Assembly: GCA_903954185.1 (NCBI GenBank)
Contig: CAJBMM010000037.1
Coordinates: 1-57,885 of the forward strand
Direction: 5' to 3'
From: an uncultured Candidatus Berkelbacteria bacterium
GTDB taxonomy: Bacteria > Patescibacteriota > UBA1384 > CAJBMM01
DNA: 57,885 bases
Shown: positions 49,217 to 57,642 of the stretch, piece after piece
Position numbering within the stretch: position 1 is the stretch's first letter
Layout of the letters: every line of letters starts with the position of its first letter
Position numbers and translations under genes: made by a program
Notes under the pieces: model-generated
The model's input: the letters and a program-made list of their open reading frames with translations, nothing else
Told to the model about the DNA's origin: nothing
Databases searched by the model: none

Positions 49217-50911
49217 ATGGAAGAAGAGCAAGTAGTAAAACAAAAGCCAGATATTAAAAATTGGATAATTATCGGACTTGTTACCGCCCTCTTATTATTA
49301 GGAGGTTATGAGGCATATAATTACTATACCCAAAATTTACCATCTGAGGAAAATACTTCAACAACTACGACGCTAAAAACCGTCGGCACCGCTACCACTG
49401 CCGCAACCCAAATCACTCCTGTATTCTCTGATGGAATTACATGGATATCACCCGTAAAACTGAGCGATTTAGGATTATTTAAGATTCTTAGCTCAAGTAC
49501 ACAAAATGTTACTAAAAGTTTAATTGTGGAAACTTCATATTATAAAGTCGGCACCAAATTAAACGGCGACGAGATAATTCTTGCGCAAGTAGCCCCAGAC
49601 GGTATGGGGATTGTTTATGATTTTCAGAGATTTATAAAGAGTTCTGAAAAATATGCTTTAGTTACACAAAACAGCGACGGAATAGATAAATATGACAGCA
49701 AAACTTTGGGCACTTTTACTATAGATACCACCACAAAGTTTGATTCTATAATGCCCGATACGATAATATCCAAAGGCGATACAAAACTTACTAAACAAGG
49801 ACATATTGGTATAAGTGAAACAAGGTTTGTAACCACATCTGAATCTGTTATTGCTACTACTAGTTGGGGCAAACTTTATCGCGGTGTAATGTATAGCACG
49901 GCTCTAAAAGGAGATAACATTAAGGTTGGCTCCTATTATATTAAGCTCGCAGATTCTACCTTAACCCTCTATTCTATTAAACCCACAAATATTAGCGACG
50001 ATGGTGTGTTTAGTGGAGTAACATGGGCAACCACAGTTGGTAGCACCGCAAAGTTTTCTCCAATGCGAACCAGCGGTTGTGGATCGGTCCTATCTGCTTT
50101 TCCGATGGTGGCAAACGAAACCGCTTACAATAGCAAAAAACAGGCAGAAGACACATCGACACATAAATATAAAATTTATTCAACGTCTAGTAAAGATAAT
50201 GAATTAATTACTCTTGGATATGGAATTTACAATCCAGATGGAACAGCGTCGAGTGGGGCAACCGCAAGAAAATCAATAGACGATTATTGGTCCAATTTAG
50301 GCACAATTACCTGGACTGATGACTATGGAACAACCGTTATTTACAACAATCAAGCATATGAACCATTAGCCGAATGTGGAAAACCAGTTATTTATCTTTA
50401 TCCAGAAAAAACTACTGCTGTCTCAGTTAAGGTAGGGGCAAAAGTAACTAAATCTGAGCCTGTGTACAATAATGGCTGGGAGGCTACTGCAGATCCAGAT
50501 GGCAAGCTTGTAGTTGGCCAAAAAACGTTTGATTCATTATTCTGGGAAGGAATTGGAATTGGTGAATATCCAACCATAACAACAGGCAGCATAGTAGCAA
50601 ATAGTGATGTAAAAAACACAATTACAAATCAACTCTCGTACATCGGCTTGAATACAAAAGAAACAGATGACTTTCTAGATTTTTGGATGCCTAAAATGCC
50701 TTCCACTCATTACGTACGGCTTTCTTGGCTGCAAAACAGTGAAATGGACAAGCTAGCTCCGCTAACTATCTCACCAACCCCAACATCGGTTATTAGAGTA
50801 TTCCTAGATTTTGAAGGTTTAAACACTATAACCAATTTACCTGTGCAAAAATTAATCCCAATGAAACGCACCGGATTCACTGTTGTTGAATGGGGCGGGC
50901 TCTTAAAATAA
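49217..50911 (+). CDS. Membrane-anchored extracellular protein with a KPVIYLYP-type C-terminal domain
   Basis: A 564-residue protein with one N-terminal helix (about 17-36) and a Thr-rich linker, then about 310 external residues of unknown fold. The C-terminal 190 residues or so begin CGKPVIYLYPEK and contain LFWEGIG-like FWEGIGIGEY, a conserved module that recurs in uncharacterised bacterial and archaeal secreted proteins. I do not know its function. GGAGG precedes the ATG. It follows the Memo-CapA gene by 34 bases and may be co-transcribed. Confidence 0.8.
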   Translation: MEEEQVVKQKPDIKNWIIIGLVTALLLLGGYEAYNYYTQNLPSEENTSTTTTLKTVGTATTAATQITPVFSDGITWISPVKLSDLGLFKILSSSTQNVTKSLIVETSYYKVGTKLNGDEIILAQVAPDGMGIVYDFQRFIKSSEKYALVTQNSDGIDKYDSKTLGTFTIDTTTKFDSIMPDTIISKGDTKLTKQGHIGISETRFVTTSESVIATTSWGKLYRGVMYSTALKGDNIKVGSYYIKLADSTLTLYSIKPTNISDDGVFSGVTWATTVGSTAKFSPMRTSGCGSVLSAFPMVANETAYNSKKQAEDTSTHKYKIYSTSSKDNELITLGYGIYNPDGTASSGATARKSIDDYWSNLGTITWTDDYGTTVIYNNQAYEPLAECGKPVIYLYPEKTTAVSVKVGAKVTKSEPVYNNGWEATADPDGKLVVGQKTFDSLFWEGIGIGEYPTITTGSIVANSDVKNTITNQLSYIGLNTKETDDFLDFWMPKMPSTHYVRLSWLQNSEMDKLAPLTISPTPTSVIRVFLDFEGLNTITNLPVQKLIPMKRTGFTVVEWGGLLK

Positions 50912-50937
50912 ATATTACAATTATTTAAGGATGAAAA

Positions 50938-51378
50938 ATGAACAACAGCGAAATTGTTGCTACTTGTGAAATAGAAAAAGATATCGATAGTGTATTTAGT
51001 TTTATATTTGATCCAAAAAACAAACCAATGGTTATGCCAGATTTAATCAGTGTATCAAATATTTCTGACTTCCCGTTAAAACTAGGATCGACCTTTAATT
51101 TTGTATTTCAAATGGCTGGCGTATCGTTGAACGGTATATGGGAGGTGACATCGGTAAACAAGCCAATTTATTATGAAGCTACTACCACAGGAGATATCGA
51201 GAGCGTTTGGCGATACAAACTAGCTAAGCTAGAAGACAAAACAAATCTTTCGCTTACAATTACCTATACCCCACCTAAAAGTGTACTTGGTGCCATGAAA
51301 GGATTGGTGCTATCGCAAGTTAACAAGAGAGTGGCCGAACTTTATTTAAAAAACATTAAAACAATTTTAGAAACCTAA
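50938..51378 (+). CDS. SRPBCC (START/Bet v1-like) domain protein
   Basis: A 146-residue single SRPBCC fold by pattern: the opening EIVATCEIEKDIDSVFSFIFDPKN, a middle GSTFNFVFQMAGVSLNGIWEV, and the amphipathic C-terminal helix KRVAELYLKNIKTILET. The fold binds hydrophobic ligands in a deep cavity. The ligand is unknown. It ends the Memo-run cluster on the plus strand, 26 bases after the previous stop. Confidence 0.75.
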   Translation: MNNSEIVATCEIEKDIDSVFSFIFDPKNKPMVMPDLISVSNISDFPLKLGSTFNFVFQMAGVSLNGIWEVTSVNKPIYYEATTTGDIESVWRYKLAKLEDKTNLSLTITYTPPKSVLGAMKGLVLSQVNKRVAELYLKNIKTILET

Positions 51379-51383
51379 ATAAA

Positions 51384-51455
51384 TGGAGCCGATAGCCCCG
51401 CTTAGCGGGACAAACTTTGCTTTACAAAAGCACTGCTCTACCAACTAATGTGTCC
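51384..51455 (-). pseudogene. Degenerate second copy of tRNA-Thr (TGT-like)
   Basis: It repeats the 3' half and anticodon arm of the tRNA-Thr at 51503-51578. The CCA end, ...CTATCGGCT-CCA and the arm GTGCTTTTGTAAAGCAA are kept. The 5' acceptor has become unrelated and the T arm is remodelled into CCCGC-TAA-GCGGG. The loop would read TGT instead of CGT. The broken acceptor marks it as a pseudogene. Confidence 0.75.
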
Positions 51456-51502
51456 TCCGTAGTCGTAACGAAGAATGGATGCGAAGGAGGGAGCGGACAT
51501 AA

Positions 51503-51578
51503 TGGAGCCGATAGTCGGGATTGAACCGACGACCTTTGCTTTACGAAAGCACTGCTCTACCAACTGAGCTATATCGGC
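51503..51578 (-). tRNA. tRNA-Thr (anticodon CGT)
   Basis: Minus-strand cloverleaf: acceptor GCCGATA with TATCGGC, D arm GCTC...GAGC, anticodon loop TTCGTAA (CGT), T arm GTCGG-TTCAATC-CCGAC, discriminator T and encoded CCA. The outermost anticodon-stem pair is G-A, as in the tRNA-Lys. Confidence 0.95.
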
Positions 51579-51996
51579 ATTGCACCCATTCTAGCAAAAA
51601 ATCTCCGTCTAAACCACCACCACGTTAGCTGTTAGCTGTTCATAACATTAGTCATTAGTCATTATTAGTCATTAGTCATTATTATAAATGATACCGTAAT
51701 TCTGCATTCTGCGCTCCCCATTCTCCATTACCTTCCGCGCTGTTTGGAGAACACGCTTTAGTGTGGCTACTGCCAGATTAAAACCTGTTCTCCAAGAAGA
51801 ACCGGAGTGCAGACTTTAGTCTGGTTAGGCCATGTTAAAACGCGTGCTACAATAAATTCTTCCGAATATTTACAATTTATGCCGCCCGCTGTGCCGTCCG
51901 TAGCCAAACGCGAAGGATGAGAGCTTGATTTATACCAGACTAAAGTCTGTTCTACAAAGAAATATTCCTTAATTTTGGTCTTTGGACTCTATTGGA
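51579..51996. other. Non-coding stretch with simple repeats and palindromes
   Basis: ATTAGTCATTAGTCATT repeats lie at about 51645-51680. The perfect inverted ends TTGGAGAACA...TGTTCTCCAA (about 51737-51787), then CAGACTTTAGTCTG (about 51813) and CAGACTAAAGTCTG (about 51940), are palindromic elements. No gene was seen. Confidence 0.6.
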
Positions 51997-52410
51997 TTAT
52001 TTATCCAACTTTCTCAACCATCTCCAGTGGGTAACAAATAAAATGATGACTAACAATAGTAGCGAGCCATACATGGTCATGCTCTTAGCGGAACCAACTT
52101 TTACGGATCTTATTTGACTATCACGAGCCGCCTCATAATTATCTCGCAATTGCTCCTCTGTTAATACGGGCGAAGTTGAAATCTTTTCACCAGTCGGCGC
52201 GTTTTGATTAGCTTGGTAAGATGCCTTATATGCTTCAAATGACGAAACATCATTTGCCGAGGTTGAGTAATTGTAATTATGCACATTTGTCGGGTCTATG
52301 CGATCGAATGCGGCACTCACAATATTGCCAACTGCAATAAGTGTCACAATAACCGAAACCAAACATACTGCGTAGCCATAAATTTTGGGTATTAAATGAT
52401 TTTTCTCCAT
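51997..52410 (-). CDS. Hypothetical small membrane protein (137 aa)
   Basis: Two hydrophobic helices (about 10-33 and 108-127) flank a 70-residue polar loop of helical, charged character (LTEEQLRDNYEAARDSQIRS). AAAGGA precedes the ATG. No family was recognised. A topology with both ends inside is likely, given the basic C-terminal WRWLRKLDK. Confidence 0.7.
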   Translation of the reverse strand: MEKNHLIPKIYGYAVCLVSVIVTLIAVGNIVSAAFDRIDPTNVHNYNYSTSANDVSSFEAYKASYQANQNAPTGEKISTSPVLTEEQLRDNYEAARDSQIRSVKVGSAKSMTMYGSLLLLVIILFVTHWRWLRKLDK

Positions 52411-52639
52411 ATTTTCCTTTCATAATTCTTAATATTATCTTAGTTATACTCTAAGATATAAATCAGACAAGAGGCATGTGATTTAAAATTTCGTTATTCA
52501 AATTTGGTTCGTCATTTTAAATTCTTAATTAATCATTATAGTTCTTTGCGATATGATTTCTGTTCTGTTATCCTCGGGCGGACACATGAGTCACGCCCCT
52601 ACGTCGGTATAGTACCAGCTACTGGCTACAAACTATAAG

Positions 52640-53647
52640 CTATAAGGATTGCCCCACTAGCATCGCTTCTTCTACCAATCTATTGGCATAACCCCATTCA
52701 TTATCATACCAAGCCACCACCTTCACCAAATCGCCATCTACAACCTGTGTTAAACTTAAATCGACAATCGATGAATATGGGCTGCCTATAAAATCTGATG
52801 ATACAAGCGGTTCTTCTGTGTAACTTAATATACCATCGTAACGTTTCATTTTATCTACCGCTTTTTTAAAGACAGCATTAACTGATTTTACATCCGTTTT
52901 TTTCTTGAGCAAAAAGGTAAAATCTGCCAACGATACAACAGATGTTGGTACTCTGATAGCCAAACCATCAAACAGCCCTTTAAGCTCGGGTACAACCAAA
53001 TTGGCTGCGCTAGCTGCCCCGGTGGATGTAGGCACAATATTCATCCCCGCAGATCTTGCTCTGCGTAAATCTTTATGCGGACCATCTTGTAAATTTTGAT
53101 CAGCCGTATACGAATGTATTGTAGTCATCATCGCCTTTTTTACACCAAAATTTTCTACAAGTATCTGGGCAACCGGTGCAATGCAATTAGTTGTGCAAGA
53201 TGCATTTGAAATAATGTCATTTTTACCATAACTGTGCGAATTTACCCCCATAACCACTGTAGCTGCGCCATCCCCTTTTGCAGGCGCAGAAATTATGACC
53301 TTCTTGGCTCCTGCCTGAATATGATCTTTGGCCATACTAGGATCGGTGAAGCGCCCCGTGCATTCTAATACCACGTCAATATTTTCTTTTTTCCATGGGA
53401 GCAACTTGGGATCTTTTTCTGCATGAACTAAAATCTTTTTTGAGTTGACTACTAAGTCACTACCTTCAACTTTTACCGATTCCCCATATTTTCCATAGTT
53501 TGTATCGTATAATAATAGGTGCGCCAAAGTTTTAGCATCTGTTAAATCATTTACCGAGACAATGTTTAACATTGGTTTTGTTGACGCAATTTTAAATGCG
53601 TTACGCCCTATTCGACCAAATCCATTAATCGCAATATTTATCGACAT
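52640..53647 (-). CDS. gap: Glyceraldehyde-3-phosphate dehydrogenase
   Basis: A 335-residue GAPDH that oxidises glyceraldehyde 3-phosphate to 1,3-bisphosphoglycerate in glycolysis. INGFGRIGRNAF is the NAD(P)-binding loop at residue 7. ASCTTNCIAPVA carries the catalytic Cys (about 152) and TIHSYTAD the activating His. The C-terminal WYDNEWGYANRL is conserved. Length is standard. GGAGG precedes the ATG. It forms a sugar-catabolic group with the PfkB kinase and aldolase upstream, although a repeat-filled gap separates it from pfkB. Confidence 0.97.
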   Translation of the reverse strand: MSINIAINGFGRIGRNAFKIASTKPMLNIVSVNDLTDAKTLAHLLLYDTNYGKYGESVKVEGSDLVVNSKKILVHAEKDPKLLPWKKENIDVVLECTGRFTDPSMAKDHIQAGAKKVIISAPAKGDGAATVVMGVNSHSYGKNDIISNASCTTNCIAPVAQILVENFGVKKAMMTTIHSYTADQNLQDGPHKDLRRARSAGMNIVPTSTGAASAANLVVPELKGLFDGLAIRVPTSVVSLADFTFLLKKKTDVKSVNAVFKKAVDKMKRYDGILSYTEEPLVSSDFIGSPYSSIVDLSLTQVVDGDLVKVVAWYDNEWGYANRLVEEAMLVGQSL

Positions 53648-53769
53648 TATTCCTCCATAAAATTTTAGTCTTATTTACAATAATAAACTTTTCTCAATGT
53701 TTTATTTCTCGGTTAATATAAGTTAAAGGTGAAAAGTTAAGAGTTAAAAGTTTTGTAATATTTTTCGTT

Positions 53770-53862
53770 GTCATTCCAGACTTCTGATCCGGAGTCTACA
53801 TAACAGCGAATTCTTTATTGGATCCTCGAGTAATTGCTCGTCGCACTCGCGTCAAGGATGAC
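53770..53862 (-). repeat. 93-bp palindromic element, copy 2 (inverted relative to copy 1)
   Basis: The reverse complement matches 27131-27223 along its full 93 bases with scattered differences, both ends ending in GTCAT/ATGAC. It lies between gap and the PfkB gene, where 53648-53911 has no gene but also ACTTTTCACTCTCAACTT-type low-complexity repeats. Confidence 0.8.
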
Positions 53863-53911
53863 GACTGAACACTGCCGCTGTTCACTTTTCACTCTCAACT
53901 TCTAACTTTTC

Positions 53912-54856
53912 CTACCGGCTAAATACAATACCTGTCTTTGCTCCGTACTTTGTTACGACATGTTTTGCATTTAGCATTCCAAGTTCTAAAGATCGTTTAA
54001 AATTTAACCCCTTTAACAATCCTGCCACAATGCCGCTTCCAAATGCATCGCCCGCACCGGTTTCATCTACTGCTTTGACGGGTTCTGGATAAATGACAGA
54101 TATTGTTTTACCATCAATAACCGCCATTGCTTCAACCCCATCGGTAATTATTGCTCTAGACATGCCGTATTTTTGCATCTCCGCTGCCAAATCTCCGACT
54201 TCACCATCATGTCCAATAAGAGCTGCGGCCTCACAACGGTTTACGATAATAAGCGACACATGTTTAAGCCATTTTTTAACTGCAATCCTGTGGTTTTCCA
54301 CCTCTGCTAACCCTGGATTCCATGCAATTTTTACCGAATTCTCAACCGCCCATCCAAGCAATGTTTCTATGGTTTTAATTTCACCATTTAATGATGTCAG
54401 GTATAGCCATCGCGACTTAATACTACTTAAACCAGCTAAATCATCGGGATGAATATGACCCGATGTACCCCTATCGGTTAAGATTGTACGCTCACCATTC
54501 GGATCAACCAAAATTATTGATTGCCCAGAAGTTCCAGCACTAGTTTTAACAAAATGCTCCGTTTTTAGCCCCTCATTTTCAAGTTCTTCAATTATCTGTC
54601 TACCTACACCATCACTTCCCACCTTACTCATGATTAATGTAGAAAGAGACTGGCGATGAAATGTCAAAGCGGCATTGGTTGCCCCGCCCCCAGACTGTTG
54701 AATAATTCTTTTGACTTCGTGCTTCGCACCCAAAACAAAACATTCATCTAATAAATTGCTGTTTTTCGCATCGGCTTGCAAATAAGCCTTTGGCAACAAA
54801 ACAAAGTAATCCATAACCGCAGAACCAACACATACAACATCTACCATTTTATCCAT
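53912..54856 (-). CDS. PfkB-family carbohydrate kinase
   Basis: A 314-residue ribokinase/PfkB-family enzyme. The N-terminal GGGATNAALTFHRQ is the sugar-binding region. ETGAGDAFGSGIVAG near 265-280 is the second PfkB signature with the catalytic Asp. Its ATG overlaps the aldolase stop (TAATG), so it is translationally coupled to fba. That makes a phosphofructokinase-type substrate attractive, as most CPR genomes lack PfkA, but the family includes ribokinase, 1-phosphofructokinase and nucleoside kinases, so the substrate is not fixed. Confidence 0.88.
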   Translation of the reverse strand: MDKMVDVVCVGSAVMDYFVLLPKAYLQADAKNSNLLDECFVLGAKHEVKRIIQQSGGGATNAALTFHRQSLSTLIMSKVGSDGVGRQIIEELENEGLKTEHFVKTSAGTSGQSIILVDPNGERTILTDRGTSGHIHPDDLAGLSSIKSRWLYLTSLNGEIKTIETLLGWAVENSVKIAWNPGLAEVENHRIAVKKWLKHVSLIIVNRCEAAALIGHDGEVGDLAAEMQKYGMSRAIITDGVEAMAVIDGKTISVIYPEPVKAVDETGAGDAFGSGIVAGLLKGLNFKRSLELGMLNAKHVVTKYGAKTGIVFSR

Positions 54857-55701
54857 TACGCTTTTCCTATTGAATTAAAAATTGATATTTTTTTTGCGAC
54901 AACATGGTAGATAGCTTCACGCCCAGCTCCAATAATTTCTCTTGTATCATAAATGTCAGGATTGGCGTGCATGAATTTTCTAAGCGCTGTACTAAAAGCA
55001 AGTCGTATATCTGTATCGATATTTATCTTCACAACACCCAGCCTGATTGCTTTCGTAATTTCACTTGCCGCAGTAGATGATGCCCCATGCAACACTAACG
55101 GAAAATTTGTCGCTTTTTGAATTTTTTCTAATATATCAAAATGAAGTTTCTCGTTGGCCATAGGAACACCATGGGCATTGCCAATTCCTACTGCCAGCAC
55201 TGTTGCACCCGAACGCTGAACAAATTGAACCGCCTCACCTACATCTGTTAGCCTTGGAGCAGAATTCTTTACGTAATCTTCTCGCCCCATAATTCCCCCA
55301 AGCTCTGCTTCTACACTAGCACCATACTGCTTTGCAATTTTGACAATTTCTATAGTACGACTTAAATTATCGGCAAACGGAAGCTTATTTAAATCTATCA
55401 TTACCGAGGAATAACCTGCCGTTAAACACTTTTTAGCAATATCTACGGATCTTCCATGATCTAAATGTACCACCACAGGAACAGTGGATTTTTTTGCCAT
55501 CCCTAAGACAATTCCTACTAAATTATCAAATCCTGCATAATCTAATGCTTTTTCAGAAGTTTGCACGATAACAGGAGATTTTAACTCTTCCGCAGCGCTA
55601 ATCACCGCCTGAGTAGTTTCGATATTCGTAACATTAAAAGCCCCAACAGCATAATGCTGACGGTATGCTTGTGGTATCACATCTGAAAGTGAAACTAAAA
55701 T
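54856..55701 (-). CDS. fba: Class II fructose-bisphosphate aldolase; ATT start
   Basis: A 281-residue zinc aldolase cleaving fructose 1,6-bisphosphate. Zinc ligands and active-site pieces are visible: VVHLDHG, VEAELGGIMGRED, GIGNAHG, LHGASST and INIDTD. From ATT at 55701 the N-terminus reads (M)LVSLSDVIPQAYRQ...YAVGAFNV, exactly the family opening. The first canonical start is a GTG at 55680, which would remove this conserved helix. AAGGAG (55713-55708) sits six bases before the ATT, and the frame upstream stops at 55722-55720 with no ATG, GTG or TTG. The product feeds GAPDH. Confidence 0.93.
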   Translation of the reverse strand: MLVSLSDVIPQAYRQHYAVGAFNVTNIETTQAVISAAEELKSPVIVQTSEKALDYAGFDNLVGIVLGMAKKSTVPVVVHLDHGRSVDIAKKCLTAGYSSVMIDLNKLPFADNLSRTIEIVKIAKQYGASVEAELGGIMGREDYVKNSAPRLTDVGEAVQFVQRSGATVLAVGIGNAHGVPMANEKLHFDILEKIQKATNFPLVLHGASSTAASEITKAIRLGVVKINIDTDIRLAFSTALRKFMHANPDIYDTREIIGAGREAIYHVVAKKISIFNSIGKA

Positions 55702-55899
55702 ACCCCGCTCCTTATATGATTATTGTAGCACATTTTTATTAAATAATTTTCAATGATCAATTTACAATTTTCAAAGAATCACTAATATCACAATGAACAA
55801 TACGGCTTTAGAAATTATTAAGGTTTCTTCGCAAGTTAAATGTTAAATATTAATTGAAAATTGAAAATTGTTACTTGAAAATTATTTTTGTTAGTATGC

Positions 55900-55905
55900 T
55901 ATAAT
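55900..55905 (+). promoter_or_regulatory. Extended -10 (TGC-TATAAT) of the EnvC/C39-like gene
   Basis: TGCTATAAT (55897-55905) stands nine bases before the ATG at 55915, giving a leader of about two to three bases. A -35 (TTGAAA) with a 19-base spacer is possible. Bases 55702-55880 contain AATTTTCAATT-type decayed repeats and no gene. Confidence 0.55.
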
Positions 55906-55914
55906 ATATTGACT

Positions 55915-57117
55915 ATGAAAAAATATCTTACCGTTTTGTTATCAATTTCAATGCTTTTACTTTCTGCACCAACTGCTGCAGAAGCAAAAACTGCAACTCA
56001 ATTACAGCAAGAATTAGATGCGGCAAAAAAACAAGCGGAGCTTATAAAGCAGCAAAAAGCACAAAAAGAAAAAGATGCCTCGGCCATAGCGTCACTAATT
56101 AAAAGAATTGATGGCGATATAAAATCAACACAAAGTTCACTCCAATCAACCTCGCAAAAATTAGTAAATGTCGCAAATGACATTTCAACCACAAACGAAC
56201 AGCTATCAAAATCGGAAGCCAGAATGGCAGAGTTAAAAGTGCAGATTGAACAGCTTATTGCTGAGCAATACCAGCAATATATAACTAAATCAGATATCAT
56301 AACGGCGTTCTCAGGATCTACATTAAAAGAAAGCGTTGAAATTGCCGATTATCAAGCATCACTCGATTCGGAGTTAGAAAAGATTGCCGCAGACGAGGAA
56401 ATAACACGCAATCAAATTAGAGATACACGAACAAGTTTAGAGCAGCAACAATCACAGCTTCAGGGTTTAAAAGAACAGCAAGTGGCACAAAAAAATAATC
56501 TTGAGTCTGAACAGCAAAAAAAGAACAAGGCGCTAACCGATACAAAAGGAACAATAGCGGACTTAGCTCAAGACGAGGCTGAAGTTGCTAAAAAGATTAA
56601 AGAAGTTCAAGCGCAAATTACGGCACTTGCAAATACCAAACGTTGGGGCGGCCAGATTATTTCTGATAACGACAGCAGCTGGTATTTTAGCCAACTAGAT
56701 TATCCGAACAATAAATTGGGTAATTCTCGATATACTATTGCTCAATATGGTTGTTTAATTACATCGTTAGGAATGGTAGCAACTTTTTACGGATCGCGAA
56801 ATGATCCGCCAACTGCAGTCGCTAATTCTAGCTTTAATTCGGGTGGATATTTACTATCTACCAATATTGTAAATGATGGTGGCTCTCAGGCAGTAAATTG
56901 GGATTATATAGATCTTGAGTTAAGCAAAGACCACCCAGTTATTGTTGGAGTTTATCTTTCTTCTATTGGGTCTTTAAATAGCTATGGCGTTTCTCATTTT
57001 ATTGTTATAAAAGGCAAAAACTCCGCTGGAAAATATTTGATGCACGACCCAATTGGTGCCGGGCGTGGATACGATCTATCACAAGTTAAAGCAATGCGTA
57101 TTATTAGACCGAATTAG
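55915..57117 (+). CDS. Secreted coiled-coil protein with C39-like peptidase domain (EnvC/PcsB-like architecture)
   Basis: A 400-residue secreted protein. The signal peptide (about 3-25) ends at AEAKT. Residues about 28-240 are a long EnvC/PcsB-type coiled coil with heptad Gln/Lys/Glu/Ala. The C-terminal domain has YGCLITSLGMVATFYG (catalytic Cys), GVSHFIVIKG (His) and MHDPIG (Asp), the papain-like C39 pattern, in place of the M23 or CHAP domain usual after such coils. It probably acts in cell-wall cutting at division. The ATG at 55915 is preferred to the one upstream (55888), since a promoter -10 lies between them. Confidence 0.87.
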   Translation: MKKYLTVLLSISMLLLSAPTAAEAKTATQLQQELDAAKKQAELIKQQKAQKEKDASAIASLIKRIDGDIKSTQSSLQSTSQKLVNVANDISTTNEQLSKSEARMAELKVQIEQLIAEQYQQYITKSDIITAFSGSTLKESVEIADYQASLDSELEKIAADEEITRNQIRDTRTSLEQQQSQLQGLKEQQVAQKNNLESEQQKKNKALTDTKGTIADLAQDEAEVAKKIKEVQAQITALANTKRWGGQIISDNDSSWYFSQLDYPNNKLGNSRYTIAQYGCLITSLGMVATFYGSRNDPPTAVANSSFNSGGYLLSTNIVNDGGSQAVNWDYIDLELSKDHPVIVGVYLSSIGSLNSYGVSHFIVIKGKNSAGKYLMHDPIGAGRGYDLSQVKAMRIIRPN

Positions 57118-57270
57118 GGGATAGGCATCAGGCTATAGGATACGGGAAGTAACAGAAATTCGAAATTCGAAATTCGAAAACAACATTAAAAAATTTCTTT
57201 CCAATCGGACAATCAATCGATCAGACGCACAGGCATCCACAACCCTACTCCCTACAAACTGGACTCAGGC

Positions 57271-57299
57271 TTGACACGCTCTGAGTAAAAGCGTATAAA
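57271..57299 (+). promoter_or_regulatory. Strong promoter of the tRNA array
   Basis: TTGACA (57271-57276), 17 bases, TATAAA (57294-57299). It is followed at about 57307-57329 by GACC-ATTTAT-GGTC flanked by AAAT/ATTT, a hairpin at the 5' end of the transcript. Confidence 0.8.
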
Positions 57300-57332
57300 T
57301 ACCTCAAATGACCATTTATGGTCTATTTATAT

Positions 57333-57413
57333 GCCCAGATCGCCTAGTGGTTATGGCAGCGGTAGCCGCGCAAGCTTACAGCCGTTTATGAGGTTCGAAA
57401 CCTGCTGTGGGCT
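57333..57413 (+). tRNA. tRNA-like element 1 (degenerate)
   Basis: Acceptor-like GCCCAGA pairs with TGTGGGC with one mismatch. A D arm GCC-TAGTGGTTAT-GGC and a T loop TTCGAAA closed by only three pairs follow. The expected anticodon arm is abnormal: AGCGG pairs with CCGTT around a 19-base loop. There is no clear anticodon and no encoded CCA. It could be a decayed tRNA, an interrupted one or a structural RNA. Confidence 0.4.
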
Positions 57414-57426
57414 CACATGAATTCTT

Positions 57427-57498
57427 AGGGGGTTAGCTCAGTATTAGAGCGCACCCTTTCCAAGGGTGAGGTCGGGAGTTCAAATCTCTCATCCCCTT
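57427..57498 (+). tRNA. tRNA-Gly (anticodon TCC), unusual D loop
   Basis: Acceptor AGGGGGT with ATCCCCT, anticodon arm CACCC-TTTCCAA-GGGTG, T arm GGGAG-TTCAAAT-CTCTC. The D loop is AGTATTA, lacking the conserved GG that should contact the T loop. The first pair is A-T instead of G-C. No CCA is encoded. It can probably be aminoacylated, but function is unproven. Confidence 0.75.
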
Positions 57499-57500
57499 TT

Positions 57501-57559
57501 GGGTGCATGCAACCCCCTTGCATGTTGCGGAGGCGGGTTTTGCAAACCTGCATGCACCC
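57501..57559 (+). ncRNA. 11-bp-stem element between tRNAs
   Basis: GGGTGCATGCA pairs perfectly with TGCATGCACCC, enclosing a 37-base loop that contains GGTTT-TGC-AAACC. It is about 59 bases and has the end-to-end pairing of a tRNA acceptor, but no D or anticodon arm. It may be a processing spacer or a tRNA remnant. Confidence 0.4.
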
Positions 57560-57568
57560 ATTCCCGTT

Positions 57569-57640
57569 GGGTAATTAGCTCAGTGGAAGAGCGCTCCTCT
57601 GGCAGGGGAGAGGTCTCAGGTTCGAACCCTGAATTGCCCG
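57569..57640 (+). tRNA. tRNA-Ala (anticodon GGC)
   Basis: Clean cloverleaf: acceptor GGGTAAT with ATTGCCC, D arm GCTC...GAGC, anticodon arm CTCCT-CTGGCAG-GGGAG (GGC), T arm TCAGG-TTCGAAC-CCTGA. Discriminator G and no encoded CCA, which would need to be added by the nucleotidyltransferase. Confidence 0.9.
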
Positions 57641-57642
57641 TC

